A stretch of 64,000 nucleotides of DNA, from assembly GCF_024435355.1 (NCBI RefSeq), contig NZ_JAMJWG010000003.1:1-64000 (forward strand). The letters are read 5' to 3'. This stretch comes from Streptomyces odontomachi (GTDB taxonomy: Bacteria; Actinomycetota; Actinomycetes; Streptomycetales; Streptomycetaceae). The position numbers were made by a program, and so were the translations under genes. Positions within the stretch are counted from its first letter, which is position 1; every line of letters starts with the position of its first letter. The notes beneath the pieces are model-generated. The model made no database searches, had not been told where the DNA came from, and was given only the letters and a program-made list of their open reading frames with translations. Positions 43,342 to 51,356 of the stretch are shown here, one piece after another.

Positions 43342-45537
43342 TCAGTCGGGCGTGACCGAGCCGTCCGTCAGCCCGTCGTAGAACCCCTGCACCAGTTGCT
43401 CGCCGAGCCGGGACGTCAGGCGCAGCGCGCCCTCGAACGCGGCCAGCTCGCTGAACCGGCGTCCGTAGCGGCGCTGTTCGGCGAGCGGCAGCCGGGGCAG
43501 CTGGATCCTGCGCACGTCGAGCCGGCTGGAGGTGAAGGCGTAGCTGCTGGCCTGCCGGGTGTTGGCGGTGCCGCGCAGGAAGCCGGCGAGGAACCAGGGG
43601 TCGAGGGCGGCCGGGTCGGGGCGCAGCAGCATGAGGTTGCGGCCGAGTGCGGCACCGGCGGTGGCCTCGTCGACGACCCGGGCGATGGCCCCGCCGCCCA
43701 GGACGGGAACGACGACGTCGCCGGCGTCGAGCAGCACGGGCTCCTCGGCGGGCGTGGCCGCGGGTGCCTCGGGGAGCGTGCCGGAGGGTGCGTCGCCGCC
43801 GATGACGTCGTGGTCCGTGAGCACCACCGGGGCTCCCCCAAGTTCTCGGCTTCGCTCGAACAGGGCGGTACCCCCACCGGAGGCCGCCGTGCCGGAACCG
43901 CCGGAGCGCAGCAGCAGGGCGCCGGAGCGCGCGAGTTCACCGATCGTGGTCAGGGGCCAGCGGCCGGACGCGGTGGTGCTGGGACCGGGACCGGGCGCGA
44001 CGGCGCCGTCCGCGGGGCGGGGGGCGAGTTCGGTGGTGCGGGCGAGGGTGTCGGTCAGCCGGTCGTGCACCCGGGCGAGTTCACCGGGGCCGCCGGCCGC
44101 GGCGGGCGGCGGCAGGTGCCGGGCGGGGGCGAGGTCGACGTCCTCGCCGAGCAGGTCGATGACGGCCAGCGAACGGCGCACGCCGGGCGTTTCCTCGATG
44201 TCACCGTCGCGTTCAAAGGTCTGCCACGCCTCGATGGCGGTGCCCCGGACACTGGCCCAGTCGGCCTTGTCGTGGCTCGCGGTGTCGACGACGAGCAGGT
44301 GCGGGTTGGGTGAGGTGCTGGCGCCGGGCTTGCGCAGGACCCACAGGTGCAGGGGGATGCCGTTGGGCGGGGCGGCGCCGGCGGGCAGCGCGATCACGGC
44401 GCGCAGCGCGCCGCGGCGCAGCAGGTCGGCACGGATCCGGCGGCCGGAGCGGCGGGACGCGGCGGCGGGCGGCATCAGCAGGACGGCGGTGCCGCCTTCG
44501 CGCAGCCGGGCCAGTGCATGCTGCACCCAGGCCAGCTCGGACTCGGTGCGGGCCGGCAGGCCGTACTCCCAGCGGGGGTCGTAGGCGAGTTCCTCGTGAC
44601 CCCAGTTGCGTTCGTTGAACGGCGGGTGGATCAGTACGGCGTCGGCGGTGACCAGGGGAAACGCATCGGCGCGCAGGGTGTCGGTGGCCTGCGCCCGGAC
44701 CACGGCGCCGGGCGCGGCCAGCGCGAGGCGGAGCGCGGCGAGCGCGGCCAGGTCCGGGTCGGCCTCCTGCCCGTAGAGCGTGACGGGCGGGTCCCCCCGG
44801 CGCCTGCCGGACGGCCGGGGGACGGCGGTGAGCAGCGCGCCGGCGCCGCAGGCCGGATCGAGGACGGTGCCCAGCGGGCCGGCCTGCGCGGCCAGTTCGG
44901 CCATCAGGTCGGCGAGCCCCGGCGGGGTCAGGGTGTACTGGCGGGGGTTGGTCGCCAGGTGACGGCCGAGCAGGAAGTCGTACGCCTGCGCGGCGCCGTC
45001 CTGGGCGGCGAGGTCGCCGGTGGCCCGGGCGAGCGCGGCGGACGGGGCGAGGGCCTCGCCGGTCAGCCCGCCGACGGGGTGTGCGTCGCCGAGCCGGTCG
45101 GCCAGCACCGAGTCCAGCACCGCGGGCAGGACGCCGGTCAGCGCGGCGTCATCGGTGGCGCGCAGCCGTTTCCACACCGTGGGGCGCTCGTGCACCAGCA
45201 GCAGCACGGCACCGGCCTGGCGTAGCGCCGCCGGTGCGCCGGCCGGGTGCCCGACGAGTTGCTGCCAGACCTGCTCGCGCAGCGGTACCTCGGCGAGTTT
45301 CCCCTGGTCGCGCAGCCACTGCTCGATCTCGTGCAGGGCGAAGGCGGGACTGGACTCGGTGCCGCCGACGGGCTTGGGGAAGTCCGCGTGGCGGCGCCGC
45401 CAGTTGCTGACCGCGGCGCGGCCGACGCCGGCGAGCCGGGCGATGCCGGTGGCGGTCACCTGAGCCGGGCGATCCGCCGACCCGGAGTCCGCGGCCTTGT
45501 CCGGTGCTGCGCCGTCCACCGCCTGGCTGGCTCCCAT
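43342..45537 (-). CDS. Orphan N6-adenine methyltransferase-like protein with altered motif IV
   Basis: 731 aa from the ATG at 45537 (AGGAGG just before). N-terminal HTH (GIARLAGVGRAAVSNWRRRHADFPKP), then an N6-Mtase domain with motif I VLDPACGAG, then motif IV as IHPPFNERNWG (His in place of the usual Asn/Asp), and a C-terminal type I specificity-like region (EQRRYGRRFSELAAFEGALR). No restriction subunit is nearby. This architecture is widespread in Streptomyces, where it might be a regulator rather than an R-M enzyme. The His at the catalytic motif may abolish methylation; this is a guess. It diverges from the DUF4190 gene. Confidence 0.85.
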   Translation of the reverse strand: MGASQAVDGAAPDKAADSGSADRPAQVTATGIARLAGVGRAAVSNWRRRHADFPKPVGGTESSPAFALHEIEQWLRDQGKLAEVPLREQVWQQLVGHPAGAPAALRQAGAVLLLVHERPTVWKRLRATDDAALTGVLPAVLDSVLADRLGDAHPVGGLTGEALAPSAALARATGDLAAQDGAAQAYDFLLGRHLATNPRQYTLTPPGLADLMAELAAQAGPLGTVLDPACGAGALLTAVPRPSGRRRGDPPVTLYGQEADPDLAALAALRLALAAPGAVVRAQATDTLRADAFPLVTADAVLIHPPFNERNWGHEELAYDPRWEYGLPARTESELAWVQHALARLREGGTAVLLMPPAAASRRSGRRIRADLLRRGALRAVIALPAGAAPPNGIPLHLWVLRKPGASTSPNPHLLVVDTASHDKADWASVRGTAIEAWQTFERDGDIEETPGVRRSLAVIDLLGEDVDLAPARHLPPPAAAGGPGELARVHDRLTDTLARTTELAPRPADGAVAPGPGPSTTASGRWPLTTIGELARSGALLLRSGGSGTAASGGGTALFERSRELGGAPVVLTDHDVIGGDAPSGTLPEAPAATPAEEPVLLDAGDVVVPVLGGGAIARVVDEATAGAALGRNLMLLRPDPAALDPWFLAGFLRGTANTRQASSYAFTSSRLDVRRIQLPRLPLAEQRRYGRRFSELAAFEGALRLTSRLGEQLVQGFYDGLTDGSVTPD

Positions 45538-45717
45538 GCTCCTCCTGCCGTGAGGGGTGGGTGGGAGCACCTCCCACGCCTGTAAGGCGGTGGCGGAGTA
45601 CTCCCAGCCCGACCTACCCGACCTGCCCGCGCCCCCGAGTCCTTCACGGTCAGCATAACAATCCACCTCCAGCAATCACCCTTCACAGCGTGAACCATGC
45701 ATCTTTCTTTACTCGTG

Positions 45718-45746
45718 TTGACTCGATTCACAGGCTCTGCTCTGAT
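45718..45746 (+). promoter_or_regulatory. Weak promoter candidate for the DUF4190 gene
   Basis: TTGACT (45718-45723) and TCTGAT (45741-45746) with 17 bases between. The -35 is good and the -10 is poor. It lies in an AT-richer part of the divergent region and would give a leader of about 46 bases. Confidence 0.35.
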
Positions 45747-45798
45747 TGACCCATCGCTTCAGCGACTACCCAGTCGAGTGGCCGGAAGGGGCCCACGC

Positions 45799-46602
45799 AT
45801 GTCTCAGCAAATGCAGTACCAGCCCAGCCCGCAGGGGCCGTACGGCGCTCCCCCGCCTGCTCAGATGCCCCAGGCAGCCCGTAACGGGCTCGGCACCGCC
45901 GCCCTGGTCCTCGGCATCATCGGAGCGCTCAGCGGTATCCCGATGATCCTTTTCTGGCTGGCCGCCCCGCTCGGCATCCTGGCGCTGATCTTCGGCTTCG
46001 TGGGCCGCAGCCGGGTCAAGAAGGGCCAGGCCACGAACAAGGGCGTGGCGATGACCGGGCTGATCCTGGGCGTGATCGCGATCATCCTGTCGATCGTCGG
46101 CGCCTGCGTCACCGTCTTCGCGGTCAACAAGGCCACCGACGAGGTCCAGAAGCAGGTGGACCAGCTCCAGGGCCAGCCGAAGGACTCCTCCGGCAAGAGC
46201 GCCCAGAACCTCGCCCCGGGCGCCACGGCGAAGTACAACAACGGCGTCCAGGTCACCGTCTCGAAGACCAGCCCCTACACGATCGACCCGAACACGCTGA
46301 TCGACGGCCACGCCGACGGCAACAAGGCGTATCTGGTCACCGTGACGGTCAAGAACGGCGGCAGCAAGGTCTTCGACGACCCGCTCGTGCAGACCAAGGC
46401 CCGGGTGGACGGCAAGGAGGTCCAGGAGGTCAACGACGACAAGCACGGTGTGCTGCACGCCGACTTCGGCGACTCGATCGCCGTCGGCGAGTCGGCCAGC
46501 GTGGAGATGGTCTTCGACGTGCCGCCGACCGCCAAGGAACTGGACGTCGAGGTCACGCCGGACCTGCTGCTCGACGGCGTGCACTGGAAGCTGGGCCTCT
46601 GA
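45799..46602 (+). CDS. Membrane protein with DUF4190 and DUF4352 domains
   Basis: 267 aa from the ATG at 45799. A Gln/Pro-rich cytoplasmic N-terminus (QPSPQGPYGAPPP) is followed by two or three helices of the DUF4190 pattern (LVLGIIGALSGIP, MTGLILGVIAIILSIVG), a helix and a beta-rich external domain (DUF4352-like: VTVTVKNGGSKVFDDP, ESASVEMVFDVPPTAKELDVEV). Such proteins are common on the actinobacterial surface and their function is unknown. A strong hairpin follows. Confidence 0.85.
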   Translation: MSQQMQYQPSPQGPYGAPPPAQMPQAARNGLGTAALVLGIIGALSGIPMILFWLAAPLGILALIFGFVGRSRVKKGQATNKGVAMTGLILGVIAIILSIVGACVTVFAVNKATDEVQKQVDQLQGQPKDSSGKSAQNLAPGATAKYNNGVQVTVSKTSPYTIDPNTLIDGHADGNKAYLVTVTVKNGGSKVFDDPLVQTKARVDGKEVQEVNDDKHGVLHADFGDSIAVGESASVEMVFDVPPTAKELDVEVTPDLLLDGVHWKLGL

Positions 46603-46656
46603 GGCACGCGCCGCACGGCCACGCTCCTCCCCCCTCCTCTCCCTCCCCTCCCCCGA

Positions 46657-46692
46657 CCGGTCCGGCACCGCGCTCCCGCGGTGCCGGACCGG
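46657..46692. terminator. Bidirectional terminator between DUF4190 and esterase genes
   Basis: A 16-bp perfect stem, CCGGTCCGGCACCGCG (46657-46672) with 46677-46692, around a CTCC loop. It is the strongest hairpin in the window and lies between convergent genes. Confidence 0.9.
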
Positions 46693-46736
46693 CGCCGTTC
46701 ACAGGGCGGACCGCCGCCCGGCGCCCGCCGGCCGTC

Positions 46737-47867
46737 TCACCAGTCCAGCGGAAGCGTCGCCAGGTAGTCGTCGAGCAGCCCCGAGATGATCCGGTCGTCG
46801 TGGACCGAGGGGTGCCAGTCGCAGCCGAGCCGGTCCAGGCTCGGATCGTCGTAGTACCAGTAGCCGATCCGGTCGTCGCCCCGCTGGTTGCGGTCCGCGA
46901 CGATGCGCTGGGCGGTGTCGGCGAAGGCGGTGGTGCCGGACACCGCCGTGGCGCTGACCACGAGGAACGAGCCGGCGCCGTACCGGGCGCGCAGCTTGTC
47001 CAGGAAGCCGTGGTACGCGCTCTCGTAGTCGGCGATCAGCTCGTCCTGGGTGCTCCACTTCTCACCCGCGCCCAGCGCCGTCGAGAAGTCGTTGATGCCC
47101 AGACCGATCACCACGACCTGCGGGCGCCAGCTGCTCGGCACCGACCAGACGTCGCCCTCGACGTTCAGCAGGGCGCGGTCGTAGTAGGTGCGGAAGTCGG
47201 TGCCGGGATCGCCGCCGCCGTAGTTGCGGACCATGCCCCGGCCGGAGAAGGCGTTGATCTGGTAGTCGGCGTCCAGGCCGTGCGCGGTGAGGGCGCCGAA
47301 GGAGAGGTCCGCGTCGGAGTTGCGGTTGACGCCGCCGTTGCTCGAACAGTCCCGGGTGCCCGAGACGTTGCCGTAGCCCGCGGTGTAGGAGTCCCCGATG
47401 AACTCGATCTGCCTGCTGCGCGCCGCGGGCGGGGCGAGGACCTCGCCCCCCGGAGCGGCGACGAACCCGCCGAACCGGCCGGCGGCCCAGGTGCTCTCCG
47501 TACGCTTCACGAGCCGCACGCTGTGCTCGGCGTCCGCAAGCTGGTCGACCCAGTAGGTGGTCTGGCCCGGAAGCACCAGGGTGGCGACCGTCGCGCCGTC
47601 GACCTGGACGTCGTAGTCGTTGTCGGAATCGGCCAGGACGATCCCGACGCCCGTGCCACGGAACCGGCCCTCGAAGTAGATGCCGGGCCAGGTGTACTGC
47701 ACGGTGCCGTCACCGGCGTCCTTGACCCGGCCCACCGTGTGGAACCCGGACTGCGCGCCGGACGCCTGCGAGGGAGAGGCATGCGAGGGGGAGGCGATCG
47801 CGGTGACGGCGCCCGCGGCGGCGACCGCGAGGAAGGTCCGCCGGGAGAGGTGACGAGATGGGGGCAT
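46737..47867 (-). CDS. Secreted SGNH/GDSL esterase (CE2-type acetyl esterase)
   Basis: 376 aa. A Tat signal (SRRTFLAVAAAGAVTA) is followed by an N-terminal jelly-roll domain (YFEGRFRGTGVGIVLADSDNDYDVQVDG) and an SGNH hydrolase domain with FIGDSYTAGYGN (Ser nucleophile), GLGINDF and CDWHPS. The layout matches carbohydrate esterase family 2, which removes acetyl groups from xylan and other plant glycans. A CebR box lies 44 bases before the start, linking it to cellulose response. The neighbouring CE15 gene supports a role in plant cell-wall breakdown. Confidence 0.88.
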   Translation of the reverse strand: MPPSRHLSRRTFLAVAAAGAVTAIASPSHASPSQASGAQSGFHTVGRVKDAGDGTVQYTWPGIYFEGRFRGTGVGIVLADSDNDYDVQVDGATVATLVLPGQTTYWVDQLADAEHSVRLVKRTESTWAAGRFGGFVAAPGGEVLAPPAARSRQIEFIGDSYTAGYGNVSGTRDCSSNGGVNRNSDADLSFGALTAHGLDADYQINAFSGRGMVRNYGGGDPGTDFRTYYDRALLNVEGDVWSVPSSWRPQVVVIGLGINDFSTALGAGEKWSTQDELIADYESAYHGFLDKLRARYGAGSFLVVSATAVSGTTAFADTAQRIVADRNQRGDDRIGYWYYDDPSLDRLGCDWHPSVHDDRIISGLLDDYLATLPLDW

Positions 47868-47911
47868 GGGCCCTTCCTTGGTGGGGGGACGGACGAGCGG
47901 GAACCCTCGAA

Positions 47912-47925
47912 TGGGAGCGCTCCCA
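47912..47925. promoter_or_regulatory. CebR box upstream of the CE2 esterase
   Basis: TGGGAGCGCTCCCA is a perfect 14-base palindrome identical to the CebR consensus of Streptomyces, the LacI-type repressor released by cello-oligosaccharides. It is 45 bases upstream of the esterase start, a position where it could block the promoter. Confidence 0.9.
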
Positions 47926-48260
47926 TTTTGTTCCCATTGAGGGTGACTGGCCGCCTACGTGCCCGTCAATCCCCGTGCACGACCGACCCGTTGGCCGGGT
48001 CGGATGGGGTGGCGCGGCCAGCTGACATCCCTTACCGTTCCTGTGTACTGGGCCGCGGTTGAGGCCTGGGGGCAGCTTCGACGAAACATCGTGGTCTGGT
48101 GCACTTCCCACAAACTGGCGTGCACCGGCGGGCATACAGCTTGAAGTCGCAGGGCGACCGTCGAGTCGTGACGCGGCTTCGCGTGGCGACACGGCTTCGT
48201 GCCGTGCGGCAGAAAGGCTTGTGTTGTCGAGTGCGCGCCTCCCTATGGAGGTCCCTCAGC
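47926..48260. other. Intergenic region upstream of the CE15 esterase
   Basis: 335 bases without a gene. A weak CTGACA (48022-48027)/TGTACT (48044-48049) pair could be a promoter for the CE15 gene. A near-repeat GCGGCTTCGCG/ACGGCTTCGTG occurs around 48175-48200. No second CebR box was found here. Confidence 0.4.
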
Positions 48261-49520
48261 ATGCGCTTCCATCGATATCGGCCCCGGGTGTGGATCGCGT
48301 CGGTCTTCGTGGCCGCAGCGAGCCTGGTCATCACCACCCCGATGGCACAGGCCGGCGTCGCCGACAGTGTCAGAGCCCCGCAGGTCCAGGCCGGTGGTGT
48401 CGAGGACGACGGCACCGACTGCCAGGTGCCCACCCCGACCACCACCAACAACTCCAAGCTGCCGGACCCGTTCACGAAGATGGACGGCTCGCGCGTCACC
48501 GCCAAGTCCGACTGGCGCTGCCGGCGCGCGGAGATCAAGAAGATGGCCGAGACGTACGTCTACGGCACGAAGCAGCCCAAGCCGTCCAGCGTCACGGGCA
48601 CGGTGTCCAGCTCCAACATCACCGTGAACGTGTCGGACAACGGCAAGAGCTCCAGCTTCTCCGCGTCGGTCTCCCTGCCGAGCGGTACCGGTCCCTTCCC
48701 GGCCGTCGTGGTCCTGGGCGGGTTCGGCGCCGACACGTCCACCATCAAGGCCGCCGGCGCAGCCGTCATCAACTACGACCCCCTCGCGGTCGGCAAAGAG
48801 GGCACGCCGAGGAACAACAAGCAGGGCGCGTACTACAGCATCTACGGCTCGTCGAGCACCACGGGCCTGCTCGCTGCCTGGTCGTGGGGCGTCAGTCGCA
48901 TCATCGACGTCATCGAGCAGTCCGGCGGCAGTGTCCTCAAGGCGGACGCGGTCGGGGTCACCGGATGCTCCCGGTACGGCAAGGGCGCCTTCGCGATCGG
49001 CGCGTTGGACCAGCGCATCGCCCTGACCATGCCGATCGAGTCGGGCACCGCCGGTGTCCCGATCTACCGCGGCATCGCCCAGGAAAGCGGCTCCCAGCCG
49101 CTGAGCAGCGCCTACTCCGAGCAGCCGTGGTTCGGTGACGCGTTCAACTCCTTCACCGGCAACCCGAACGCGTTGCCGATCGACACCCACGAGATCATCG
49201 GCCTGATCGCGCCGCGCGGCCTGTTCATCATGGAGAACCCCTCCATCGACTGGCTGGGCGCCAAGTCCGGCAGCGTGGCGGCCCTGGGTGGCGCCGAGAT
49301 CTACAAGGCGCTCGGCCAGCAGGCCAACATCAGCTACATCTCGGACGTCCAGGACGGCACGCACTGCGCCGTCCGGCCCGAGTGGAAGACTCCGCTGACG
49401 CAGAGCATCCAGACCTTCCTGAAGGGCTCCGGCACCCCGCCCGGCGTGTTCAAGGTCTCCAGCAAGAAGCCCGGCGACCTGTCGCAGTGGCGGACCTGGA
49501 CGACTCCGACCCTCAGCTAG
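48261..49520 (+). CDS. Secreted glucuronoyl methylesterase (CE15)
   Basis: 419 aa from the ATG at 48261 (GGAGGT nine bases before). Signal peptide (VWIASVFVAAASLVITTPMAQA), then the alpha/beta-hydrolase of CE15. The signature GVTGCSRYGKGAF holds the catalytic Ser, PIESGT the Glu, and DGTHCAVRPEW the His. CE15 enzymes cut ester bonds between lignin and glucuronoxylan. It follows the CE2 gene divergently, giving a small lignocellulose block. A terminator hairpin follows. Confidence 0.95.
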   Translation: MRFHRYRPRVWIASVFVAAASLVITTPMAQAGVADSVRAPQVQAGGVEDDGTDCQVPTPTTTNNSKLPDPFTKMDGSRVTAKSDWRCRRAEIKKMAETYVYGTKQPKPSSVTGTVSSSNITVNVSDNGKSSSFSASVSLPSGTGPFPAVVVLGGFGADTSTIKAAGAAVINYDPLAVGKEGTPRNNKQGAYYSIYGSSSTTGLLAAWSWGVSRIIDVIEQSGGSVLKADAVGVTGCSRYGKGAFAIGALDQRIALTMPIESGTAGVPIYRGIAQESGSQPLSSAYSEQPWFGDAFNSFTGNPNALPIDTHEIIGLIAPRGLFIMENPSIDWLGAKSGSVAALGGAEIYKALGQQANISYISDVQDGTHCAVRPEWKTPLTQSIQTFLKGSGTPPGVFKVSSKKPGDLSQWRTWTTPTLS

Positions 49521-49547
49521 TCGCTGCGACTGACGCGGTGAAAGGAC

Positions 49548-49579
49548 CCGAGGCCCGGCGCGCGAGCGTCGGGCCTCGG
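49548..49579 (+). terminator. Terminator after the CE15 gene
   Basis: CCGAGGCCCG (49548-49557) pairs with CGGGCCTCGG (49570-49579), with an inner CGC/GCG stem, followed by TGTGTTTG. Confidence 0.85.
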
Positions 49580-49669
49580 TGTGTTTGACTGCGGTCCACG
49601 TACGGCTCGCTTCACCTCGTTCCAGCCACTCCCGCTCGTTTCAGCTCGCTGCACCCGTGAGAGGCCGAC

Positions 49670-50110
49670 ATGCCGGAATTCACGTTCACGCTTCGGATCG
49701 AGGCGCCCATCGAGCGTGTGTGGGAGGTGGTCGCCGACATCGAGGGATGGCCCGAGATGACGCCGTCCGTGGATTCGTCCCGGGCACTGGATGCGAACGT
49801 GGTGGCGACGGGCAACCGTTTCCTGCTCAAGCAGCCGAAACTGCGTCCCACCGTCTGGACCGTCACGGAGGTCCGTGCCGGCGAGTACTACTCCTGGGAG
49901 TCCCGTGCCGCCGGCATCACCACGCGGGCTGACCATCTGCTGGTCGCCGAGGACGGCGGCGTGCGGCTTGAACTCCTCATCCGGCAGGACGGGTTGCTGG
50001 CGGGCCCCGTCGCCCGGTTCACCGGGGCGATGACCCGGCGGTACATGTCCTACGAGGCGAACGGCATCAAGCGGCTGAGCGAGCAGCGGGCGCAGGGCGA
50101 CGGTGGCTGA
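49670..50110 (+). CDS. SRPBCC-family protein (START-like fold)
   Basis: 146 aa. It opens with EFTFTLRIEAPIERVWEVVADIEGWPEMTPSV, the polyketide cyclase/dehydrase (SRPBCC) start, and ends with a long helix (RFTGAMTRRYMSYEANGIKRL). The family binds hydrophobic ligands. GAGAGG precedes the ATG. It is convergent with the SnoaL-like gene (24-base gap). Ligand unknown. Confidence 0.88.
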   Translation: MPEFTFTLRIEAPIERVWEVVADIEGWPEMTPSVDSSRALDANVVATGNRFLLKQPKLRPTVWTVTEVRAGEYYSWESRAAGITTRADHLLVAEDGGVRLELLIRQDGLLAGPVARFTGAMTRRYMSYEANGIKRLSEQRAQGDGG

Positions 50111-50134
50111 CACCGCGACGGCTCGCCGCCTGGG

Positions 50135-50551
50135 CTAGCCGGCGCTCGTCAGCCCGCCCAGAGGTGTGCGGCGTGGTGACAGCTTGCGGTGGTCGATCCG
50201 CCAGCCGTCCGGGGTGCGCACGACGGTGTCGTCGTAGGAGACGGAACCGCAGGAGCCGTCCGCCTGGACGCCGAGGCCCTTGGAGCGGACCCGTACCCGG
50301 CCGTCCGCCGACGCCGTGATGACGACGTTGGTGACGTGGTGCGCGACGGGGTTGGCGGCTCCCAGCGCCCACGCCGCCTCCCGGATGGCCGCCACCCCCA
50401 CCAGCGGCTCCTGGCCGAACTCAGTGACGTCGTAGACGACATCGGGGGTGAACAGCTCGTCCAACCGGTCGAGGCTGCCGTCGTCGACGAGATGACCGTG
50501 CAACGAGATCAGTTCCGTGATGGCCAAGCGGTCTTCAAGAGCGAGTGACAC
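50135..50551 (-). CDS. SnoaL-like/NTF2-fold protein
   Basis: 138 aa from a GTG. It has the typical cone-fold pattern DRLAITELISLHGHLVDDGSLDRLDELFTPDVVYDVTEFG, then VAHHVTNVVI and a final YDDTVVRTPDGWRIDHRKLSPR. The family includes ring-hydroxylating-subunit-like and ketosteroid isomerase-like proteins; catalysis here is unproven. It reads away from the SMI1 gene over a 113-base gap. Confidence 0.88.
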   Translation of the reverse strand: MSLALEDRLAITELISLHGHLVDDGSLDRLDELFTPDVVYDVTEFGQEPLVGVAAIREAAWALGAANPVAHHVTNVVITASADGRVRVRSKGLGVQADGSCGSVSYDDTVVRTPDGWRIDHRKLSPRRTPLGGLTSAG

Positions 50552-50664
50552 GGGCGTCCTCTCCGGGCTGGCGCGGAACGGGGCCAGCCCGAGCGTCGAT
50601 CCTTCAACCAGGCGTCGATCCTTTCATTCCGGTGGCTGTCAGTGCCGGGTGGCACGATGCCGGT

Positions 50665-51300
50665 ATGACAGCACCAGGAGGGTCAGCGGGACCGGTCGCG
50701 TCGATGGCGCCGGTGGAGGCGGCCTGGGAGCGCATCGAGACCTGGCTGGCCGGGCACGCGCCGGTCACCTTCGCCGCGCTGGCGCCGCCGGCGGAGCGCG
50801 CCGCCGTCGCCGCGGCGGAGGAAGCGATCGAGATGCCCTTCCCGGAGCCGTTGCGCAGGTCGCTGCTGCGGCATGACGGCACGACGGATTACCGCACCCT
50901 GCTGCCACCGTTCTGGAGACTGCTGAACGTCGCGGAGATAGCGAACAGCTGGCGTATGCGGACCGACATCCACGGAGACCTGTGGCCCTCGGACCAGGAC
51001 GAGGAGGAGGACGATCCGGACGCGGACCACGGGCCGTGGTGGCACCGGCGGTGGATACCCTTCGCCGCCGACGACTGCGGGGACTACCTGGTGGTCGACG
51101 AGCGCCCGACCGCCCGGCGCCGCGGGCGGATCGGGAACGCCGACCACGAGGACGGGTGCAACTTCCGGCAAGGGCCCATGTGGACCTCGCTGCCGGCGCT
51201 GCTCGCCATGACGGCCACCGCCCTGGAGACCGGCGAGCAGGTGGGCGGCTGCAAGCCGTTCGTCACCCCGGAGGGCAAGCTGGACTGGGACATCCTCTGA
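50665..51300 (+). CDS. SMI1/KNR4-family protein
   Basis: 211 aa from the ATG at 50665. Typical elements are AAWERIETWLAGHAPVTFAAL, the acidic stretch SDQDEEEDDPDADHG, and WIPFAADDCGDYLVVDERP, the SMI1/KNR4 core. In bacteria such proteins are often immunity proteins against polymorphic toxins or bind partner proteins. A related gene lies at 62230-62871. No toxin gene is next to it. It is convergent with the fucosidase gene. Confidence 0.85.
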   Translation: MTAPGGSAGPVASMAPVEAAWERIETWLAGHAPVTFAALAPPAERAAVAAAEEAIEMPFPEPLRRSLLRHDGTTDYRTLLPPFWRLLNVAEIANSWRMRTDIHGDLWPSDQDEEEDDPDADHGPWWHRRWIPFAADDCGDYLVVDERPTARRRGRIGNADHEDGCNFRQGPMWTSLPALLAMTATALETGEQVGGCKPFVTPEGKLDWDIL

Positions 51301-51356
51301 CCCTCGCCCACCCCTCGCCGGTCCTCAGCGTCAGCCGTCCTCATCCCTGCCGGCCC

